Below the pieces are notes generated by a model that saw nothing but the letters and a program-made list of their open reading frames with translations, was not told where the DNA came from and made no database searches. Source: Chloroflexota bacterium (GTDB taxonomy: Bacteria; Chloroflexota; Dehalococcoidia; Lucifugimonadales; JACPCL1). Taken from it: DNA of 8,352 nucleotides. The position numbers were made by a program, and so were the translations under genes. The stretch is from NCBI GenBank assembly GCA_016210375.1, contig JACQUH010000216.1, forward strand, positions 1-8,352. Reading direction: 5' to 3'. Positions 5,917 through 8,352 of the stretch are shown here, piece by piece (positions within the stretch are counted from its first letter, which is position 1; each line of letters begins with the position of its first letter).

Positions 5917-8046
5917 ATGACCCACGGAAGGCCCATTGCCATGACAACAAACCAGAGAACAGACGCTCCCTTGATGCAGGTGGAAAACCTATCGGTAACC
6001 TTCTTCACCCCCCAGGGCGCGGTCCGCGCCGTGCGGGAAATCTCGCTCCGCGTGCACAGGAATGAGGTGCTGGGCATTGTCGGAGAGTCCGGCTGCGGGA
6101 AGTCCACCGTGGGCTTTGCCTTGATGGGGTACCTTCCCGGCGCCACCCGTGTTGGCGGGGCCATTCGCTTTGAAGGCATGGATGTGACCAGGCTTGGGGC
6201 CAGTGAGTGGCAGAAGCTGCGGGGCAACCGGATTGCCATGGTGTACCAGGACCCCGCTACATCTCTCAACCCCTTCATGCGCGTGGGCCCCCAGGTGGAA
6301 GAGGCGCTGCGCAAGCACATGGGCTACGGCAAAGAGCGGGCGCGCCAGCGGACGGCCCAGCTTTTTGAAAGCGTCGGCCTTGCCGAACACACGCGAATAG
6401 GGCGACGCTACCCCCATGAGCTCAGCGGCGGCCAGCAGCAACGCATTATGATTGCCATGGCCCTGGCCTGCGACCCCGACCTGCTCATCATGGACGAGCC
6501 GACCACTGGTCTGGATGTCACCACCGAGGCGACCATCCTGGACCTCATTGGGGAGCTGAAGCAGCGAGTCAACGCCGGCATCATCCTGATTACCCACAAC
6601 CTGGGCGTCGTCGCCCGCGTCGCCGACCGCGTCGCTGTCATGTACGCGGGCCAGCTTGTGGAAGAGGGCCTGGTGCATGACATCTTCAAGGCTCCCAAAC
6701 ACCCGTATACCTCTGGACTGCTCTCCTGTGTCCCGCAGCCTGTGACTGAGGAGAGCAAAGGGCATCTCCTCCAACACGTACCCGGCTCCGTGTACAGTGC
6801 ACAGAGGGAAACCATACCCGCCTGCCTTTTTGCTTCTCGTTGCCCCATGGTGCGGGAAGAGTGCCGCCTCAAAGCTCCACCCTTGCTTTCAATGGGCGCG
6901 GTGCATCGCTCCCGGTGCCTGTTCTGGGGAGAAGTGACCCCGGACATGTGGGGCAAAGGCGACGAGCGAAGGGGACAGGGAGCGCCCTCTTCCGGGGAGA
7001 CGGTCCTGGCAGTTAGAAACCTCCGCCAGCACTTTGGCTCGTCCAGGCGCAAATACATGTTCTTTGGCCCAGTGACCAACCCTCCCGTGCGCGCAGTTGA
7101 GGATGTGAGCTTCAGGGTAGTAGCTGGACAGACCCTGGGTGTCGTCGGCGAGAGCGGATCAGGCAAGACCACCCTGGCCCGCAACGTAGTGGGACTGATT
7201 GAAAGAACGCGGGGGGACGTGCAGCTCCGAGGGGAAGAGCTGGCGGCCAGCGTGCAGGACCGCACGGCTAAACAGAGGGCAGCGATCCGCATGGTGTTCC
7301 AGAACCCTACTGCCTCCCTTAACCCCAAGCTCCCGGTGAGCCACGCGCTCCTGCGCCCCCTCAAGAAGTTCGGCGGCCTTCGGGGCCACGCCGCCCGGCA
7401 GCGGGCCCTGGAACTGCTGGGCGCGGTGGGCCTGGAGGAGGCTCACCTGGACCGGCTGCCCGGCGAGCTTAGCGGAGGCCAGCAGCAGCGCGTTGCCCTG
7501 GCCGCCACCTTTGCCGGCAAAGCCGACCTCATTGTCGCCGACGAGGCCGTCTCGGCGCTGGACGTCTCGGTGCAGGCCCAGGTGCTCAACCTACTGCGTG
7601 GCCACCAGGAGGAAACCAGGTCCGCCTACATTTTCATCTCCCATGACCTGGGCGTCGTCAGATACCTGTCAGACCAGATACTGGTCATGTATGCCGGCCA
7701 CGTGGCCGAGTATGGCCCGACGGAGTCAGTGCTGCGAACGCCCAGCCACCCTTACACTGAGGCGTTGCTTTCGGCGGCCCCCGCGCCAGACCCTGATGCC
7801 CGGCCCACGCGTATCCGTCTGGAAGGCGCTGTGCCAACGCAGCGGGAGGCTTTCAAAGGATGCTTCTTCGCTGGGCGGTGCCCCCGCAAGATAGGGAGCG
7901 TCTGCGATGAAACGCCGCCGCCTGCCCGCCAGGACCCCAGGATGCCCGAACATGTCATCCACTGTCATATCCCGTTGGAGGAACTGGAGACGCTCCAGAG
8001 CGCAGCGCTGCAAACTGCGCGTGGGAATCCTCTCCCCCTGAACTGA
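5917..8046 (+). CDS. Fused double ABC ATPase of the importer (DppD-DppF type in one chain)
   Basis: This 709-residue cytoplasmic protein joins the two ATP-hydrolysing subunits of a Dpp/Opp importer in one chain, as in GsiA, YejF and mycobacterial OppD. First half: Walker A GESGCGKST (56-64), Q-loop Q111, signature LSGGQ (169-173), Walker B LLIMDEP (189-195), H-loop H227. Second half: GESGSGKTT (411-419), Q462, LSGGQ (518-522), Walker B LIVADEA (538-544), H576. Both ATP sites look complete; the second has DEA instead of the common DEP, which keeps the catalytic Glu543. Each half ends in the oligopeptide-transporter C-terminal domain with four cysteines (C303, C309, C316, C334 and C649, C655, C663, C683), preceded by HPYTSGLL and HPYTEALL. 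A polar linker spans about 340-362. ATG 5917 has GGAGG (5904-5908) 8 bases upstream; ATG 5941 is a weaker alternative. It is the last gene of the unit and probably powers the two permeases. Confidence 0.95.
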   Translation: MTHGRPIAMTTNQRTDAPLMQVENLSVTFFTPQGAVRAVREISLRVHRNEVLGIVGESGCGKSTVGFALMGYLPGATRVGGAIRFEGMDVTRLGASEWQKLRGNRIAMVYQDPATSLNPFMRVGPQVEEALRKHMGYGKERARQRTAQLFESVGLAEHTRIGRRYPHELSGGQQQRIMIAMALACDPDLLIMDEPTTGLDVTTEATILDLIGELKQRVNAGIILITHNLGVVARVADRVAVMYAGQLVEEGLVHDIFKAPKHPYTSGLLSCVPQPVTEESKGHLLQHVPGSVYSAQRETIPACLFASRCPMVREECRLKAPPLLSMGAVHRSRCLFWGEVTPDMWGKGDERRGQGAPSSGETVLAVRNLRQHFGSSRRKYMFFGPVTNPPVRAVEDVSFRVVAGQTLGVVGESGSGKTTLARNVVGLIERTRGDVQLRGEELAASVQDRTAKQRAAIRMVFQNPTASLNPKLPVSHALLRPLKKFGGLRGHAARQRALELLGAVGLEEAHLDRLPGELSGGQQQRVALAATFAGKADLIVADEAVSALDVSVQAQVLNLLRGHQEETRSAYIFISHDLGVVRYLSDQILVMYAGHVAEYGPTESVLRTPSHPYTEALLSAAPAPDPDARPTRIRLEGAVPTQREAFKGCFFAGRCPRKIGSVCDETPPPARQDPRMPEHVIHCHIPLEELETLQSAALQTARGNPLPLN

Positions 8047-8120
8047 AAGCAGCACCGCGCCAACCATCAGAAAGCGAGCTCCATTGCCAATCAGAACGAT
8101 GCGCGGGCAAAAGGCAGGCC

Positions 8121-8159
8121 GACGCCTTCGCAAGGGCGATGGAGCGCGGAAGGGGCGTC
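8121..8159 (+). terminator. Possible end-of-unit hairpin
   Basis: GACGCC (8121-8126) pairs with GGCGTC (8154-8159), and the stem continues with bulges as TTCGC against GCGGAA around a loop of about 12 bases. It begins 75 bases after the ATPase stop, a sensible place to end or protect the transcript. The bases after it (TTGAAACCC) lack a U-run, so any termination would be factor-dependent. Confidence 0.35.
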
Positions 8160-8187
8160 TTGAAACCCTCCGTCCACCATTCGTCCA

Positions 8188-8234
8188 CCAAAACGGCGTG
8201 GGAGACTAAGTAACTATCTTAAAAGCCGTTTTGG
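8188..8234. repeat. Spaced 10-bp inverted repeat around an AT-rich core
   Basis: CCAAAACGGC (8188-8197) and GCCGTTTTGG (8225-8234) are exact inverted repeats separated by 27 bases. The spacer is AT-rich, including ACTAAGTAACTATCTTAAAA, unlike its GC-rich surroundings. The right arm ends in TTTT, so the pair could act as a weak terminator. A protein-binding site or the trace of a small mobile element are alternatives. Function is unknown. Confidence 0.45.
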
Positions 8235-8306
8235 CGCCGCCCCCCCGATGGTCATTAGCAAAATAACCTGCCCATTGGGTTCCGACCTAACCGCCTCTGG
8301 CTCCCT

Positions 8307-8324
8307 CCTTCGCTTCGCTCAAGG
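8307..8324 (+). repeat. Short CTTCGCT-type repeat, right copy
   Basis: CCTTCGCTTCGCTCAAGG differs from bases 70-87 at two positions. In the shared small stem the A-for-G change restores a Watson-Crick pair (T8309-A8322) where the left copy has a G-T wobble, and one more outer pair (T8306-A8325) is gained. ACA and GGCTCTT follow, the latter also present after the left copy. Confidence 0.45.
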
Positions 8325-8329
8325 ACAGG

Positions 8330-8349
8330 CTCTTCCCGCACGGGAAGAG
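8330..8349. repeat. Closing hairpin at the window end
   Basis: CTCTTCCCG (8330-8338) and CGGGAAGAG (8341-8349) are exact inverted repeats with two bases between them; as RNA this would be an 8-bp stem with a GCAC loop. It starts within the GGCTCTT that follows the right repeat copy. The window stops 3 bases later, so a following U-run cannot be judged. It could be the terminator of this unit or of a convergent neighbour. Confidence 0.45.
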
Positions 8350-8352
8350 GGA

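Larger units (their letters stand above)
8047..8352. other. Non-coding region after the importer unit
   Basis: No gene is supported in these 306 bases. They hold an imperfect hairpin at 8121-8159, two direct copies of CGTCCACCA 11 bases apart (8171-8179 and 8182-8190), a widely spaced 10-bp inverted repeat (8188-8234), a run of seven C (8240-8246), the right copy of the CTTCGCT repeat (8307-8324) and a closing hairpin (8330-8349). There is no tRNA and no clear U-run terminator. Confidence 0.6.

Noticed and set aside
6408..7364. Open frame of 318 residues on the minus strand inside the ATPase gene
   Set aside because: It is antisense to two clear ABC ATPase domains, and its Ser/Arg/Thr-rich composition is typical of shadow frames.
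7522..7560. Inactive second ATP site because of DEA in Walker B
   Set aside because: The catalytic glutamate (Glu543), Walker A lysine, LSGGQ and H-loop histidine are all present. The residue after Asp-Glu varies in this family.
5917..8046. Fused ATPase as a novel architecture or a joining error between two genes
   Set aside because: Single-chain DppD-DppF type ATPases are well known (GsiA, YejF, mycobacterial OppD). The linker is in frame and ordinary.
1..8352. CRISPR array, tRNA, transposase, toxin-antitoxin or defence genes
   Set aside because: No spaced repeat array, cloverleaf or matching protein motif was seen on either strand.

Overview
This is a GC-rich bacterial window. It holds one flavin/F420-type oxidoreductase gene on the minus strand and, diverging from it, a five-gene plus-strand unit: a TetR-family regulator, a lipoprotein solute-binding protein, two permeases and one fused double ATPase of a peptide/opine/nickel (Dpp/Opp) type ABC importer. 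The organism is probably a free-living bacterium of the Chloroflexota, perhaps a Dehalococcoidia or SAR202-like lineage. This is inferred from the lipoprotein with a Pro/Ser/Thr linker, the luciferase-like oxidoreductase next to a Dpp-type importer, and the base composition. No rRNA or other phylogenetic marker is present, so the placement is tentative.

Layout. Bases 1-249 are non-coding and carry a short CTTCGCT-type repeat followed by a long perfect hairpin. Bases 250-1122 (minus) encode the luciferase-like oxidoreductase. Bases 1123-1506 are the divergent control region, with an 8-bp terminator-like hairpin, a consensus -35 box and a 20-bp near-palindrome that looks like the regulator's operator. 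Bases 1507-2184 encode the TetR regulator, 2202-3818 the binding lipoprotein, 3969-4913 and 4910-5833 the two permeases (4-bp overlap), and 5917-8046 the 709-residue double ATPase. Bases 8047-8352 are non-coding with three inverted repeats, and end in a second copy of the CTTCGCT-type repeat in the same orientation as the first.

How the parts may work together. The regulator is the first gene of the transporter unit and its probable operator overlaps the unit's own promoter. The simplest model is a self-regulated, substrate-inducible importer: the ligand that frees the regulator would be the imported compound or something made from it. The oxidoreductase could act on that compound, but only gene position supports this. 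A composite hairpin between the binding-protein and permease genes could set the excess of binding protein over membrane parts, as is common in such operons.

I found no evidence of an undescribed biological system. The genes belong to well-known families and are intact. The points most worth checking are non-coding: the regulator's operator, the mutually exclusive hairpins after the binding-protein gene, and the related repeats at both ends of the window.
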